NCBI GenBank assembly: GCA_963922335.1
Contig: CAWUIB010000002.1
Coordinates: forward strand, 186,001 to 250,000
Length of the DNA: 64,000 nucleotides
Direction: 5' to 3'
From: CALBPI01 sp963922335
GTDB lineage: Bacteria > Pseudomonadota > Gammaproteobacteria > Steroidobacterales > Woeseiaceae
The translations under genes were made by a program, and so were the position numbers. Below the pieces are notes generated by a model. That model did no database searches. It was not told the origin of the DNA and saw nothing but the letters and a program-made list of their open reading frames with translations. Below, piece after piece: positions 32,132 to 41,388 of the stretch; positions within the stretch are counted from its first letter, which is position 1, and every line of letters begins with the position of its first letter.

Positions 32132-33310
32132 ATGACGGATTATGATGTTGCAGTGATCGGGGGTGGACCGACAGGTGCGACCGCGGCAAATGAACTCGCT
32201 TCGCAAGGTCACAGGGTTTTGCTGTTGGATCGTCAAGGTCGAATCAAACCCTGTGGCGGCGCCATCCCGCCGATTCTTGTCAGAGAATTCGACATCCCGG
32301 AGAGTCAACTTGAGGCAAAAGTCACGCTCGCGCGCATGATTTCACCGTCCGGTGAAGGCGTCGACATGGATATCGGTGGATGGGTTGGGATGGTCGACCG
32401 CGGCTCGTTCGATGAATGGCTGAGAGAGCGTGCACATCGCAACGGTGCGACACGGATCAACGGCAAGTGTGATCGGGTGGAGAGCGAAGAAGGCAAGCCC
32501 GCCCAAATCACGTTCACAGAAAACGACTCGGGTGAGCAACACACGGTTACCGCGCGGTATGTCATCGGCGCTGATGGCGCGCGTTCCCGCGTTGCCCGGG
32601 CGTGTATCAAGAACGCTGACAAGGTTCCTCACGTATTCGCCTACCACGAGATTATCGAATCACCACCCGCGGGCGAAGGCGATTTCGATCCCGAACGTTG
32701 CGACGTTTACTACCAGGGTGACATTTCGCCCGATTTCTATGGCTGGGTATTCCCGCATGGCAAGTGCTCAAGCGTCGGCATGGGCACCCATCATCAGGGC
32801 TACTCGCTACGCAACGCGACATCACTGCTGCGACAACGGGCGGGACTCGCGAAGGCCAAGACCATCCGCACTGAAGGCGCACCGATTCCCTTGAAGCCGA
32901 TGACGCGGTGGGATAACGGTCGTGACGTGATCGTCGCCGGCGATGCTGCTGGTGTTGTCGCGCCAGCATCGGGAGAAGGCATCTATTACGCGATGTACAC
33001 CGGCAAGCTGGCAGCGGAGTCGGTTGCCGAGGCACTCGAGACCGGCGATGCACGCGCGCTTCGCAAAGCGCGTAAGCGATTCGGTAAGGCGCATGGCCGA
33101 GTGTTCTTTATTCTCGGAATCCTTCAGAAGTTCTGGTACTCAAGCGATAAGCGACGCGAGAAGTTCGTCAAGATTTGCCGTGACCCGGACGTTCAGCATC
33201 TGACCTGGGAAGCCTACATGAACAAGCAGTTGGTACGTGCCAAGCCGGTTGCGCACGTCAGGATCTTCTTCAAGGATCTTGCCCACCTCGTAGGGCTGGC
33301 GCCTCGCTAG
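32132..33310 (+). CDS. bchP: Geranylgeranyl bacteriochlorophyll / diphosphate reductase
   Basis: FAD-dependent reductase converting the geranylgeranyl tail to phytyl. The 392 residues start MTDYDVAVIGGGPTGATAAN (dinucleotide-binding fold), have RQGRIKPCGGAIPPILVREF (conserved Cys), IGADGARSRVAR and the second FAD motif VIVAGDAAGVVAPASGEGI. The ATG at 32132 has GGGAG 9 bases upstream; a 14-residue extension overlapping bch2 was rejected. It is the last photosynthesis gene and converges on an unrelated membrane protein gene after 4 bases. Confidence 0.97.
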   Translation: MTDYDVAVIGGGPTGATAANELASQGHRVLLLDRQGRIKPCGGAIPPILVREFDIPESQLEAKVTLARMISPSGEGVDMDIGGWVGMVDRGSFDEWLRERAHRNGATRINGKCDRVESEEGKPAQITFTENDSGEQHTVTARYVIGADGARSRVARACIKNADKVPHVFAYHEIIESPPAGEGDFDPERCDVYYQGDISPDFYGWVFPHGKCSSVGMGTHHQGYSLRNATSLLRQRAGLAKAKTIRTEGAPIPLKPMTRWDNGRDVIVAGDAAGVVAPASGEGIYYAMYTGKLAAESVAEALETGDARALRKARKRFGKAHGRVFFILGILQKFWYSSDKRREKFVKICRDPDVQHLTWEAYMNKQLVRAKPVAHVRIFFKDLAHLVGLAPR

Positions 33311-33314
33311 ACGC

Positions 33315-33989
33315 TCAACGGGCCTTGCGTCGACCGCGCCCGAACCCGGAGCGGCGCCGACAATCGACCCAGTACTCGCACTGGCCGGTGAACCAGAGCC
33401 AATAGCAGAACAATTCCGAAAGCTCCTCGATCGCGAGCTTGGCAACGCGCGAATAGTCATCGCCCAACAGTGCGATCCACAGCGGCGCGTGACCGATAAT
33501 GTTGGAGAACACCAAGAGTCCGGCGATAGCGCTTCCGATCAATGCAAAACCGATGGAAGTCTGAACTCGCGACACCGCGATTCGTAGCTCCGCCCCCGAG
33601 CGCACCAGGTAGACCGTCACCGATACGACCAGTGATCCCAGAAGAAGCTGCCAGACATGGTCGCGGACGTAGACATCGAGAAACCAGTCGCACTCGCGAA
33701 TGAACGCTGCTCCCGCCATTGCCAGAAGAAATATGGAGACTGGCCGTTGTACGGGCAGCAGCCGCACGCAATGTGCAGCCATCAAGGCGATCACGCCCAA
33801 CAACAATAACTGGAGGCACTCAGGCCAGGAGTACTCGCTGGTGCCGAGAACTGGAGATGCAGGGGTCATGACCTGCAGGTTCATTCCCGGCCCTTTGAGT
33901 TCGAGCCACACCATCAAACCGAACAAACCGGCGAGCAAGCTGATGTAGCCGAGAGGCCGTAACCATATTGTGGAATACTGACGAAACAC
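33315..33989 (-). CDS. Membrane protein of unknown function
   Basis: 224-residue protein with about six hydrophobic segments (for example IWLRPLGYISLLAGLFGLMV, LLLLGVIALMAAHCVRLL, IGFALIGSAIAGLLVFSNII), followed by EELSELFCYWLWFTGQCEYW and a strongly basic tail (RRRSGFGRGRRKAR). Conserved-looking acidic groups, RECDWFLDVYVRDH and IEELSEL, lie between helices. The GTG at 33989 overlaps the stop of the upstream gene (TAGTG), suggesting coupling; another GTG at 34028 would overlap it by 40 bases. I do not recognise the family. It ends 4 bases from bchP and is not evidently linked to photosynthesis. Confidence 0.7.
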   Translation of the reverse strand: MFRQYSTIWLRPLGYISLLAGLFGLMVWLELKGPGMNLQVMTPASPVLGTSEYSWPECLQLLLLGVIALMAAHCVRLLPVQRPVSIFLLAMAGAAFIRECDWFLDVYVRDHVWQLLLGSLVVSVTVYLVRSGAELRIAVSRVQTSIGFALIGSAIAGLLVFSNIIGHAPLWIALLGDDYSRVAKLAIEELSELFCYWLWFTGQCEYWVDCRRRSGFGRGRRKAR

Positions 33990-34489
33990 TAGATGCCCGA
34001 GACGCCAAGACGCTTCAACAGTGACCACGCTTCAGGTCGCGATTGAGAAAGCCACGCGGCCGAGCCCGCACCGTCGCCATGCAGAAATGCAAACGCCGAG
34101 CCTTCGCGAAAGCTGTAGCCCCAAGCGTCCATGTCCTGGCACAGCCTTTGCGCACCGACGCCCGGCAGCACTTCGGCCAATTGAATCTGCATAAAGCACA
34201 CGGCAGATTCCTCGTCGTCATCGCCCTTTGCATCGCCAACGAACCCATTGCGATCCGCATCGCGCGCGCAAAGCACGTGGCAGGCTTCATGCAGTAATGA
34301 ATGCAGCGGCGTATCCGCGCGCACATGAATGCAACGATCGGTAATGCCCGCCTCAGAATCGCCCCAATAACTTCCTGGTAAAGAGGCATCGGCAGAGTGA
34401 ACACACATCTGCAATCGTGCGATGGAAAACACGGATTGAAGCGCTCGGCCGGATGCCGCATCTGTGGTGACTTCGTGCACGCTCAACAC
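33989..34489 (-). CDS. Small HExxH protein, possible zinc peptidase-like, unknown function
   Basis: 166-residue soluble protein. Its one clear motif is LHSLLHEACHVLCARDADR (HEACH, an HExxH zincin-type site), followed about 22 residues later by DDDEESAVC, which could supply a glutamate third ligand. The arrangement resembles a minimal metallopeptidase core, but no family is recognised and activity is unproven. No ATG is suitable; a GTG 4 bases after the lptE stop is taken as the start, without an obvious Shine-Dalgarno site. The stop overlaps the start of the downstream membrane protein, so leuS-lptE-this gene-membrane protein look like one operon. Confidence 0.7.
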   Translation of the reverse strand: MLSVHEVTTDAASGRALQSVFSIARLQMCVHSADASLPGSYWGDSEAGITDRCIHVRADTPLHSLLHEACHVLCARDADRNGFVGDAKGDDDEESAVCFMQIQLAEVLPGVGAQRLCQDMDAWGYSFREGSAFAFLHGDGAGSAAWLSQSRPEAWSLLKRLGVSGI

Positions 34490-34493
34490 GAAT

Positions 34494-34970
34494 TCAGGGC
34501 ACTGTCGCGAGCTGGCGCAACATCGCGTCAACCAAATCAGCGACGATGAGATCCCGCAGGTCTTGCTCTTCCTGGACCTTGCCGAGGACCTCAAACTCAG
34601 ACCAGTTGTAGTCGCGGGTCAGCGTGAGTGGTGCACTCTCCATCAGCACTTCTTGCCCACGTCGCAGGATGAACCCGCTCGTATAGAAGACCTCGAATTC
34701 TCGCGGCACGTTTCGCGCCGAAACCGAGAGTACTCGTTGCCCGGTATTCACGGCGGTCAGCGTCAGGCGTGCGGGTGCCGAGCGATCGATTACCACGCCT
34801 TGTGCGATTAAGGCCTTCTCCAGCGCAATATAAATGTCGCTGCGAGGATCTTCCGCCTCCAGCGCGATTCGCTGCAGCGAGGGTGCCAACAGGGGCCTTT
34901 CGGCCAACTGAAAACCGCAGCTGGCGACCAGGCCAGCTACAAGCAATACCGCGCTGCGCCAAATCGTCAT
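34494..34970 (-). CDS. lptE: LPS-assembly lipoprotein LptE
   Basis: Outer-membrane lipoprotein that plugs the LptD barrel in lipopolysaccharide export. The 158-residue product begins MTIWRSAVLLVAGLVASCGF, a short signal peptide with a lipobox ending at Cys18, and has the mixed alpha/beta LptE domain with FEVFYTSGFILRRGQEVL and LTLTRDYNW. leuS immediately upstream is the classical neighbour and supports the name. The ATG at 34970 stands two bases after the leuS stop; a TTG two codons earlier is possible. Confidence 0.88.
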   Translation of the reverse strand: MTIWRSAVLLVAGLVASCGFQLAERPLLAPSLQRIALEAEDPRSDIYIALEKALIAQGVVIDRSAPARLTLTAVNTGQRVLSVSARNVPREFEVFYTSGFILRRGQEVLMESAPLTLTRDYNWSEFEVLGKVQEEQDLRDLIVADLVDAMLRQLATVP

Positions 34971-34972
34971 GG

Positions 34973-37447
34973 TCAAACGACCAGATTGATCAACTTGTTC
35001 GGCACCACGATGACTTTGCGAATCGCTTTGCCTTCGATGAACTGCTGAACATTGGGGTCGGCGACCGCCATTGCCTCGACAGCGTCCCGATCGATATCCG
35101 CCGCCACGGTCAACCGTGCTCGCAGCTTGCCGTTTACCTGGACTACGAACTGCACTTCATCTTTGACCAGCGCTTGCTCATCCACTGACGGCCAGCGCTC
35201 GTCGATTACAGCAGTGGTGTGGCCGAGTGCATGCCAGAGTTCGTGCGTGACATGTGGCACGATCGGAGAGAGCAACAACACCGCCGTTTCCAAAGCTTCC
35301 TGCCGAACGCTTTGGTCGGCGTCGGTTGCAACTTCAAACGCGTTCACGGTGTTCAAGAGCTCCATGACTCCCGCGATCGCTGTGTTGAATGTGTAGCGTC
35401 GACCCACATCGTCCGAGACTTTCGCAATGATCTCGTGAGTCTTGCGACGCAGCGCCTTTTGTTCGCCGCTCAAATCTGTCGGCATATCCCCCGCGGTCAG
35501 CGTCGAGCTGACATGGCCATGAATCGCGCGCCACAACTTACGCAGAAAGCGGAACGCACCAGCAACACCATCGTCGGACCATTCCAGCGCCTGTTCTGGC
35601 GGCGCCGTGAACATCATGAACAGCCGCACCGTGTCGGCACCATACTCATCGATCAGTGCCTGCGGATCTACGGTGTTCCCCTCTGATTTCGACATTTTGC
35701 GTCCGTCTTTCAGGACCATGCCCTGGGTCAGCAGGTTGGTGAACGGCTCATCTGCCGTGGACAGCCCGAGGTCGCGCATCAGCTTCTGGAAGAACCGGGC
35801 ATACAACAAGTGCAAAATCGCGTGCTCAATGCCGCCGATGTACTGGTTTACGGGCAGCCAGTAATGGGCACGCTCGTCGAGCATGGCGTCATCACAATCG
35901 TGTGATGCGTAACGCGCGAAATACCACGAAGACTCGAAAAACGTATCGAACGTGTCGGTCTCACGACGCGCAGGATCACCACACACTGGACAAGTGCAAT
36001 TGACGAACTCCGGCATGTCTTTCAACGGCGAGCCCGTCCCGCTCACCACGACGTCCTCCGGCAAAACCACCGGCAAATCGGCTTCTGGCACAGGAACCGC
36101 ACCACACTTGTCGCAGTAGATGATCGGAATCGGCGTGCCCCAATAGCGTTGTCGGGAGACGCCCCAATCGCGGAGCCGGTAATTGACTTTGCGCACCGCT
36201 TGTTCCGACATCTCGAGGCTCTTGGCGATCGCTTCAAATGCCGACGAAAAATCCTGACCGTCGTACTCACCGGAGTTGACCGTCGTGCCCTTCTCGACAT
36301 AGGCCGCTTTGGAAACATCAACGACGGTATCGTCTTTACTGTCGATGACCTGGCGGATCGGCAGTCCATACTTGTTCGCGAACTCCCAGTCGCGTTCATC
36401 ATGTCCCGGCACAGCCATCAGTGCGCCCGTACCGTAGGACATCAACACGAAGTTGGCGACCCAGATTGGTACAGGCTCACCGGTGAGCGGATGGATCGCA
36501 TTGATGCCGAGCGGCATCCCGAGTTTCTCTCGAGTCTCGATATCCGCCTCAGCCGCACTCGTTTGCTTGCATTCAGCGATAAACTGCATTAACTCTGGGT
36601 CAGCGGCAGCAGCACGCTCGGCCAGCGGGTGCTCGGCGGCTACCGCCATGTAGGTAACCCCATACAGCGTGTCGGGTCGCGTGGTGAACACCCGCAAAAC
36701 GCCGTCGGTATCAGCAAGTTCAGCGGCGTAATCGCCATCGACAGCAAAGTTGATCTCGAGACCTTCCGAACGTCCGATCCAGTTGCGCTGCATGATCTTG
36801 ACCGGTTCCGGCCAACCCTCGAGCTTGTCGAGATCCGCCAATAACTCATCGGCGTAGTCTGTGATCTTCATGAACCATTGCGGGATCTCACGACGCTCCA
36901 CGAGCGCACCCGACCGCCAACCGCGCCCGTCGATCACCTGCTCATTGGCCAAGACGGTATTGTCGACTGGATCCCAATTCACCACCGACTGCTTGCGATA
37001 CACCAACCCTCGCTCAAACAGTTTGGTAAAGAACCATTGCTCCCAGCGGTAATACTCCGGTCGGCAGGTCGTTACCTCACGTCGCCAGTCGTAGCCGAGG
37101 CCGAGCAGGTCCATCTGTCCACGCATGTATTCAATGTTTGCGTAGGTCCACTGGGCCGGCGGCACACCATTTTTGATTGCCGCATTCTCTGCGGGCATAC
37201 CAAATGCGTCCCAGCCCATAGGTTGGAGCACGTGCTTACCCTGCATCCTGTGATAGCGCGCAATCACGTCCGAGATCGTGAAAACCCTGACGTGCCCCAT
37301 ATGCAATTTGCCGCTGGGGTACGGGAACATGGTCAAGCAGTAGTAGGGATCGACACCGTCGATCTCATCGACTTCGAAGCAGCGGTGTTCGTTCCAGTAC
37401 TGTTGTACTCCCGGCTCGATTTGTGCGGGATGATATTGGTCTTTCAT
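34973..37447 (-). CDS. leuS: Leucyl-tRNA synthetase
   Basis: Class Ia synthetase charging tRNA-Leu, with an editing domain. The 824 residues start MKDQYHPAQIEPGVQQYWNE and hold the HIGH motif YPSGKLHMGHVRVF (about 44-57), the editing domain with FTTRPDTLYGVTYMA, zinc-type CxxC pairs (YCDKCGAVP, CTCPVCG), and KDGRKMSKSEGNTV as the KMSKS loop, then the anticodon-binding and C-terminal domains. The ATG at 37447 is used; a 9-residue upstream extension is not conserved. Confidence 0.98.
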   Translation of the reverse strand: MKDQYHPAQIEPGVQQYWNEHRCFEVDEIDGVDPYYCLTMFPYPSGKLHMGHVRVFTISDVIARYHRMQGKHVLQPMGWDAFGMPAENAAIKNGVPPAQWTYANIEYMRGQMDLLGLGYDWRREVTTCRPEYYRWEQWFFTKLFERGLVYRKQSVVNWDPVDNTVLANEQVIDGRGWRSGALVERREIPQWFMKITDYADELLADLDKLEGWPEPVKIMQRNWIGRSEGLEINFAVDGDYAAELADTDGVLRVFTTRPDTLYGVTYMAVAAEHPLAERAAAADPELMQFIAECKQTSAAEADIETREKLGMPLGINAIHPLTGEPVPIWVANFVLMSYGTGALMAVPGHDERDWEFANKYGLPIRQVIDSKDDTVVDVSKAAYVEKGTTVNSGEYDGQDFSSAFEAIAKSLEMSEQAVRKVNYRLRDWGVSRQRYWGTPIPIIYCDKCGAVPVPEADLPVVLPEDVVVSGTGSPLKDMPEFVNCTCPVCGDPARRETDTFDTFFESSWYFARYASHDCDDAMLDERAHYWLPVNQYIGGIEHAILHLLYARFFQKLMRDLGLSTADEPFTNLLTQGMVLKDGRKMSKSEGNTVDPQALIDEYGADTVRLFMMFTAPPEQALEWSDDGVAGAFRFLRKLWRAIHGHVSSTLTAGDMPTDLSGEQKALRRKTHEIIAKVSDDVGRRYTFNTAIAGVMELLNTVNAFEVATDADQSVRQEALETAVLLLSPIVPHVTHELWHALGHTTAVIDERWPSVDEQALVKDEVQFVVQVNGKLRARLTVAADIDRDAVEAMAVADPNVQQFIEGKAIRKVIVVPNKLINLVV

Positions 37448-37525
37448 GGGTTCGGGGCGGGGTCTACGGGCCAAACGCGCAGGATACCGGCATCAGCGGC
37501 TCCGGTGAATGGTGTTCAGGCCCGC

Positions 37526-38113
37526 TTACGCTGCGCCTTGGGTGAGCAAGAACCACCAGCCGAGCAACGATACGCCCCAGAACGCGCCTCCGAGCACAAT
37601 CCAGGCCCAGTTCGCAGCGGTGAGGTTCGAGTTGGATTCACCCTCAGGATCGTCCGACGCCAGATTGGCCGCCCGCTGTGCCGGGATTAACAGTGCGGTG
37701 AGCACGAAGACGGAGCCGAACGCGACCAAATCGATCCACAGCGGATCTCCGACTCTCGGTCCAATCCGAGAGAGGATATTGACCGCAACACTGATCAGAA
37801 CGATGAGCGTCGCGAGCGAATACGGTGACCACGAGTAAGTCAGGTTCTTTGCTCGCAAGCTGCCATCGATACGACCGAACAGGCTGTGGGTGAAGAACAC
37901 CATGAACAGCGCCCGCGGAACCGGCCACACGTCTTCCTTAAAATATCGCTTCAAATGCGCCCACTGACGATAGGCCCAATAGACGATGTACATATTGAAC
38001 GTGATGATCGAAAGGATCACGAGTTTCTTGGCTGATACGACGTAATACGGGGTAGACGAAACATCGGCAACCTCGACATCGGTTTCTGGTGGAGCATAGA
38101 TTGAGTCAGTCAT
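37526..38113 (-). CDS. Small membrane protein with N-terminal YAPPETD motif, unknown function
   Basis: 195-residue protein with a polar N-terminus MTDSIYAPPETDVEVAD, a segment YYVVSAKKLVILSIITFNMY leading into YWAYRQWAHLKRYF, and three further hydrophobic stretches, ending in a Trp-rich helix ANWAWIVLGGAFWGVSLLGWW. The 'WAYRQW' region recalls DUF4234-type membrane proteins, but the match is weak. It is divergent from the RDD gene across 82 bases. The N-terminal motif is shared with the DUF2628 protein at 44.9 kb (see findings). Start at ATG 38113; a 7-residue extension was rejected. Confidence 0.75.
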   Translation of the reverse strand: MTDSIYAPPETDVEVADVSSTPYYVVSAKKLVILSIITFNMYIVYWAYRQWAHLKRYFKEDVWPVPRALFMVFFTHSLFGRIDGSLRAKNLTYSWSPYSLATLIVLISVAVNILSRIGPRVGDPLWIDLVAFGSVFVLTALLIPAQRAANLASDDPEGESNSNLTAANWAWIVLGGAFWGVSLLGWWFLLTQGAA

Positions 38114-38195
38114 TGTCGTCCCACGTGCAAACACTGTCGCGGGACACTACCATCGACCTTCCGCGCTACCAAGCACGACGTGTGAATCCGACGTC

Positions 38196-38888
38196 ATGAC
38201 GACGCCTTTATTGGACACCACCTTGCAGATCGAGACCCCGGAAGGCGTCGAATTGACGTTGCCAACAGCGGGGTTGGCTAGTCGTGCGCTTGCGTGGCTG
38301 CTGGATGCAGCGATCAAGGCCGTTGGCCTCGTCGTGACGTCGATTTTGCTCAGTGGTTTCGGTGAGGCTGGCACGGGCCTGTTGCTGATCATCTACTTCG
38401 GCTTTTTGTGGGGCTACAACGTACTGTTCGAAGTCCTGATGCAAGGCCAGACACTCGGCAAGCGCGCCACTGGTATCCGAGTGGTGAACGCCGATGGCAC
38501 ACCGGTTGGTTGGCGTGGAGCCTCGATAAGGAATCTGCTCCGACCCGTCGATGTCTTCCCGGGATGCTATCTATTTGGTTGCCTGTCGGTGCTATTCACC
38601 AGAAATTTTCAGCGTTTGGGTGACCTTGCCGCTGGAACCATCGTCGTGCACACGCCGGCAACCGCAGCGAGAAACTCCTGGGCCGATGTGCAACCGTTGC
38701 CACCCGGAATTCCGCTGACGGTTGAGGAGCAGGAAGCGATCGTCAGTTTTGGCGAAAGGCGAGTGCAGATCAGCAACGCCCGCTCAGAGGAGTTGGCGGC
38801 CGCGCTAGAGCCGCTCCTGGGAGAAACGAACGCCGCAAAACTGCATCAGCATGCCGCGTGGCTTACCGGACGTCGATCAAAGCCATGA
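38196..38888 (+). CDS. RDD-family membrane protein
   Basis: 230 residues with the RDD domain: ASRALAWLLDAAIKAVGLVV with conserved Arg/Asp, then WGYNVLFEVLMQGQTLGKRATGIRVV-type loop (about 73-98), SIRNLLRPVDVFPG and RLGDLAAGTIVVH. About three membrane spans and a soluble tail. RDD proteins are often transport-associated but this subtype has no assigned function. First gene of a six-gene coupled operon with SpoIIM, DUF4129, DUF4350, MoxR and DUF58 proteins; its stop overlaps the next start (ATGA). Confidence 0.88.
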   Translation: MTTPLLDTTLQIETPEGVELTLPTAGLASRALAWLLDAAIKAVGLVVTSILLSGFGEAGTGLLLIIYFGFLWGYNVLFEVLMQGQTLGKRATGIRVVNADGTPVGWRGASIRNLLRPVDVFPGCYLFGCLSVLFTRNFQRLGDLAAGTIVVHTPATAARNSWADVQPLPPGIPLTVEEQEAIVSFGERRVQISNARSEELAAALEPLLGETNAAKLHQHAAWLTGRRSKP

Positions 38889-39868
38889 AGCAAGAGGCAT
38901 TCGAGCAACGCTACTCAGAAGTCTGGGCGCGATTCGAGGAAGCGACGGGCCTGCTAAACAGTGGCGCCCGCAAGCGCAGCAAATCAACTGAGAGCCAGCA
39001 CCATTGGGCAAATTTCGATCAGCAGTATCGACAGATCTGCCAGCATCTTGCGATTGCGCGGGCGCGACGCTATAGCATCGAGCTGCAGCAAAAATTGAAT
39101 CAAATGGCGCTCGATGGGCACCGCCATTTCTACTCTGAGAAGGTGTCGATTGCGCACACCGTGCTCCAGTTTGTCGTCGCTGGATTCCCGCGAGCGATAC
39201 GACAGCGCTGGAAACCGATCGCGGTCTCATTCCTGCTGTTTTTCGGGATTGGCGCTGCAACGGCGGTGGGTGTCCACTACAACCCGGACCTGATCTATTA
39301 CCTGATGGATCCGGAACAGGTCGGCGAATACGAGCGAATGTATGACCCGGCGAACGACGTGCTTGGCCGAGAGCGCAATTCGGGCACCGACTTGATGATG
39401 TTCGGCTACTACATCTACAACAACATCTCCATTGGTTTTCAAACCTATGCGGGCGGCCTGTTCTTCGGCCTGGGTACTCTGTTCTACCTGGTCTTTAACG
39501 GGCTCTATATCGGCGCTATCGCCGGCCATCTCCAACGAATCGGTCATGGCGAGCCATTCTGGTCGTTCGTGTCAGGACACAGTGCGCTCGAGCTCGTCGC
39601 GATCGTCATTTTTGGCGGTGTAGGTTTGTCCCTCGGTCGCAGCGTGATCGCTCCGGGTCGGTACAAACGATTCCACGCCCTCAGAATCACCGCGCGCGAC
39701 ACCCTGCCCCTCGTCTACGGGGGCGCTTTGATGTTGCTGTTCGCCGCTTTTGTCGAAGCTTATTGGTCCTCGATGACGACACCCCCAGTGCGGATGAAGT
39801 ACGCGATCGGCATCGCATTTTGGGTTGCCATAGCAGCCTATTTTAGTCTGGCAGGGAAGCGCCGATGA
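38885..39868 (+). CDS. Stage II sporulation protein M-like (SpoIIM/DUF95) membrane protein
   Basis: 327 residues: a soluble helical N-terminal region (to about residue 105), then FPRAIRQRWKPIAVSFLLFF, a periplasmic loop with YYLMDPEQVGEYERMYDP, FGYYIYNNISIGFQTYAGGL, FNGLYIGAIAGHLQRIG and FVSGHSALELVAIVIFGGVG, the SpoIIM/DUF95 signature. In non-sporulating bacteria this family occurs with RDD, MoxR and DUF58 proteins, with unknown role. ATG at 38885 overlaps the RDD stop (ATGA); a 9-residue extension was rejected. Confidence 0.88.
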   Translation: MKQEAFEQRYSEVWARFEEATGLLNSGARKRSKSTESQHHWANFDQQYRQICQHLAIARARRYSIELQQKLNQMALDGHRHFYSEKVSIAHTVLQFVVAGFPRAIRQRWKPIAVSFLLFFGIGAATAVGVHYNPDLIYYLMDPEQVGEYERMYDPANDVLGRERNSGTDLMMFGYYIYNNISIGFQTYAGGLFFGLGTLFYLVFNGLYIGAIAGHLQRIGHGEPFWSFVSGHSALELVAIVIFGGVGLSLGRSVIAPGRYKRFHALRITARDTLPLVYGGALMLLFAAFVEAYWSSMTTPPVRMKYAIGIAFWVAIAAYFSLAGKRR

Positions 39869-41388
39869 ATCTCGAGCAGGTAACCGTTGCGCTGCGTCCG
39901 AGGAGTGACTGGGAGTCAACAGATCTCGGCGCCAAGATGGTCCGCCGCGATGCAAACCTCGTCTACAAGGCTTGGTTCAGCTTGACGCTGCCCCTGCTGT
40001 TGGCAGCAGCAGCGCTCACCTGGTGGACACCCTACGCAGGCCTCGCATTTTTCTTGTATTGGTGGCTCGAGCCAATTACCGATGGCGTGATTCTTCACAT
40101 CATCTCCCAGCGATTGTTTGGTCAATCACCCACGCTGGGGTCCACCCTTAAGCAGGCGTTGCCGATCGCAAAGCGCAACTGGATTTTTTTGCTACCTCCG
40201 ATGCGCTTTCACTTTGCGCGATCCATTGCGATGCCGGTCACGCAGCTTGAGAGACTGTCCGGAACTGCGCGACGTCAACGCGCCAAAACCCTGAACAGAC
40301 GCATACAGAATTTTGGTATCGGCATCACAGCCGCATATCAGCACCTCTCCTTTTGTATTTACCTCGGTATCGCGCTCATCGCACTTTGGCTTCTGCCCGA
40401 AGCGCAGCAAAGCAACATCGATTCATGGCTCTGGCAGTTGTTCTACGCGGAACCCTCAGAGCGCGCGGTCGACCTCGCGTCTCTACTGCTGTTCTACGCT
40501 GCACAGACCGCCTTGCACCCGTGGTTTGTTGGCACAGGCTTCGGTCTTTACATCAACTGCCGGAGCAGACTCGAGGCGTGGGACATTGAAGTTGCCTTTC
40601 GCAGAGCCATGGCATTGCGAGGAAAGACCGCTGCGGCGGCCGTTGTCGTCCTGGTCGGGCTCGCGCTCGGCGATATCCACCAGAGCGCCCACGCAGACGC
40701 GGTAAACGCGCCCGACAGTGCACCTTTGGAGTCTTACTGGGATGCTGAAGACGTTCACGCGGCATCTCGCGAGGTATTCTTTTCCGATGAGTTCAACGCC
40801 GTGGAGACACATTACGAACTCCAGGCTCGATGGAACCTCGACTCGGATGAGGAAGAAGACAAAGAGACTGCGGAATCTGGCGCGTCTTTCAGCGGCTTTT
40901 CCCAGTTCTTGGCGTTGCTCGCGGAGTTTGGACTCTGGATCGCAATCGCATTGCTGATCCTGTTGCTGTTCATCACCCGCGACCGCTGGCTGCCGCCCCG
41001 GGCGGCAAGCTCGGCTCAACCCTCTTATCGCAAAACCCGCCTCGTGGTTTCGGGCGAGGTCGTCGACAGCGAGGAATTGCCGGACAATGTGCCCGAAGAG
41101 GCCCGTGCCCTCTGGGACGCGGGAGAGCACCGCATGGCACTCAGCCTGATTTTTCGCAGCTCGGTGATCAACGCTGTCGAGCGCTTTGATTTACGACTAC
41201 CTGATAGTGCGACCGAGGGTATCTGTATGAGGGCCGTGTCCAAACGCGCTCACGCATCCTACGGAGAGGATTTCCGACGCATCACGGAGCAGTGGCTGAG
41301 GTGCGCCTACGGCGGTCGAACGCCAACCGATAACGAGTTCGAATCGATCTGCCAATCAGAACCTGTAATGGGTGTCGCGCCAGCATGA
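39865..41388 (+). CDS. Membrane protein with C-terminal DUF4129 domain
   Basis: 507 residues. The N-terminal two-thirds contain about five membrane segments (LTLPLLLAAAALTWWTPYAG, YLGIALIALWLLPEA, LASLLLFYAAQTALHPWFVG). A periplasmic acidic stretch (LDSDEEEDKETAESG) is followed by a last span, LAEFGLWIAIALLILLLFIT. The soluble C-terminus has the DUF4129 pattern EARALWDAGEHRMALSLIFR, GICMRAVSKRA and ITEQWLRCAYGGRTP. DUF4129 proteins are habitually encoded with MoxR/DUF58/DUF4350 proteins, as here. Both ends overlap neighbours by four bases (ATGA). Confidence 0.82.
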   Translation: MNLEQVTVALRPRSDWESTDLGAKMVRRDANLVYKAWFSLTLPLLLAAAALTWWTPYAGLAFFLYWWLEPITDGVILHIISQRLFGQSPTLGSTLKQALPIAKRNWIFLLPPMRFHFARSIAMPVTQLERLSGTARRQRAKTLNRRIQNFGIGITAAYQHLSFCIYLGIALIALWLLPEAQQSNIDSWLWQLFYAEPSERAVDLASLLLFYAAQTALHPWFVGTGFGLYINCRSRLEAWDIEVAFRRAMALRGKTAAAAVVVLVGLALGDIHQSAHADAVNAPDSAPLESYWDAEDVHAASREVFFSDEFNAVETHYELQARWNLDSDEEEDKETAESGASFSGFSQFLALLAEFGLWIAIALLILLLFITRDRWLPPRAASSAQPSYRKTRLVVSGEVVDSEELPDNVPEEARALWDAGEHRMALSLIFRSSVINAVERFDLRLPDSATEGICMRAVSKRAHASYGEDFRRITEQWLRCAYGGRTPTDNEFESICQSEPVMGVAPA

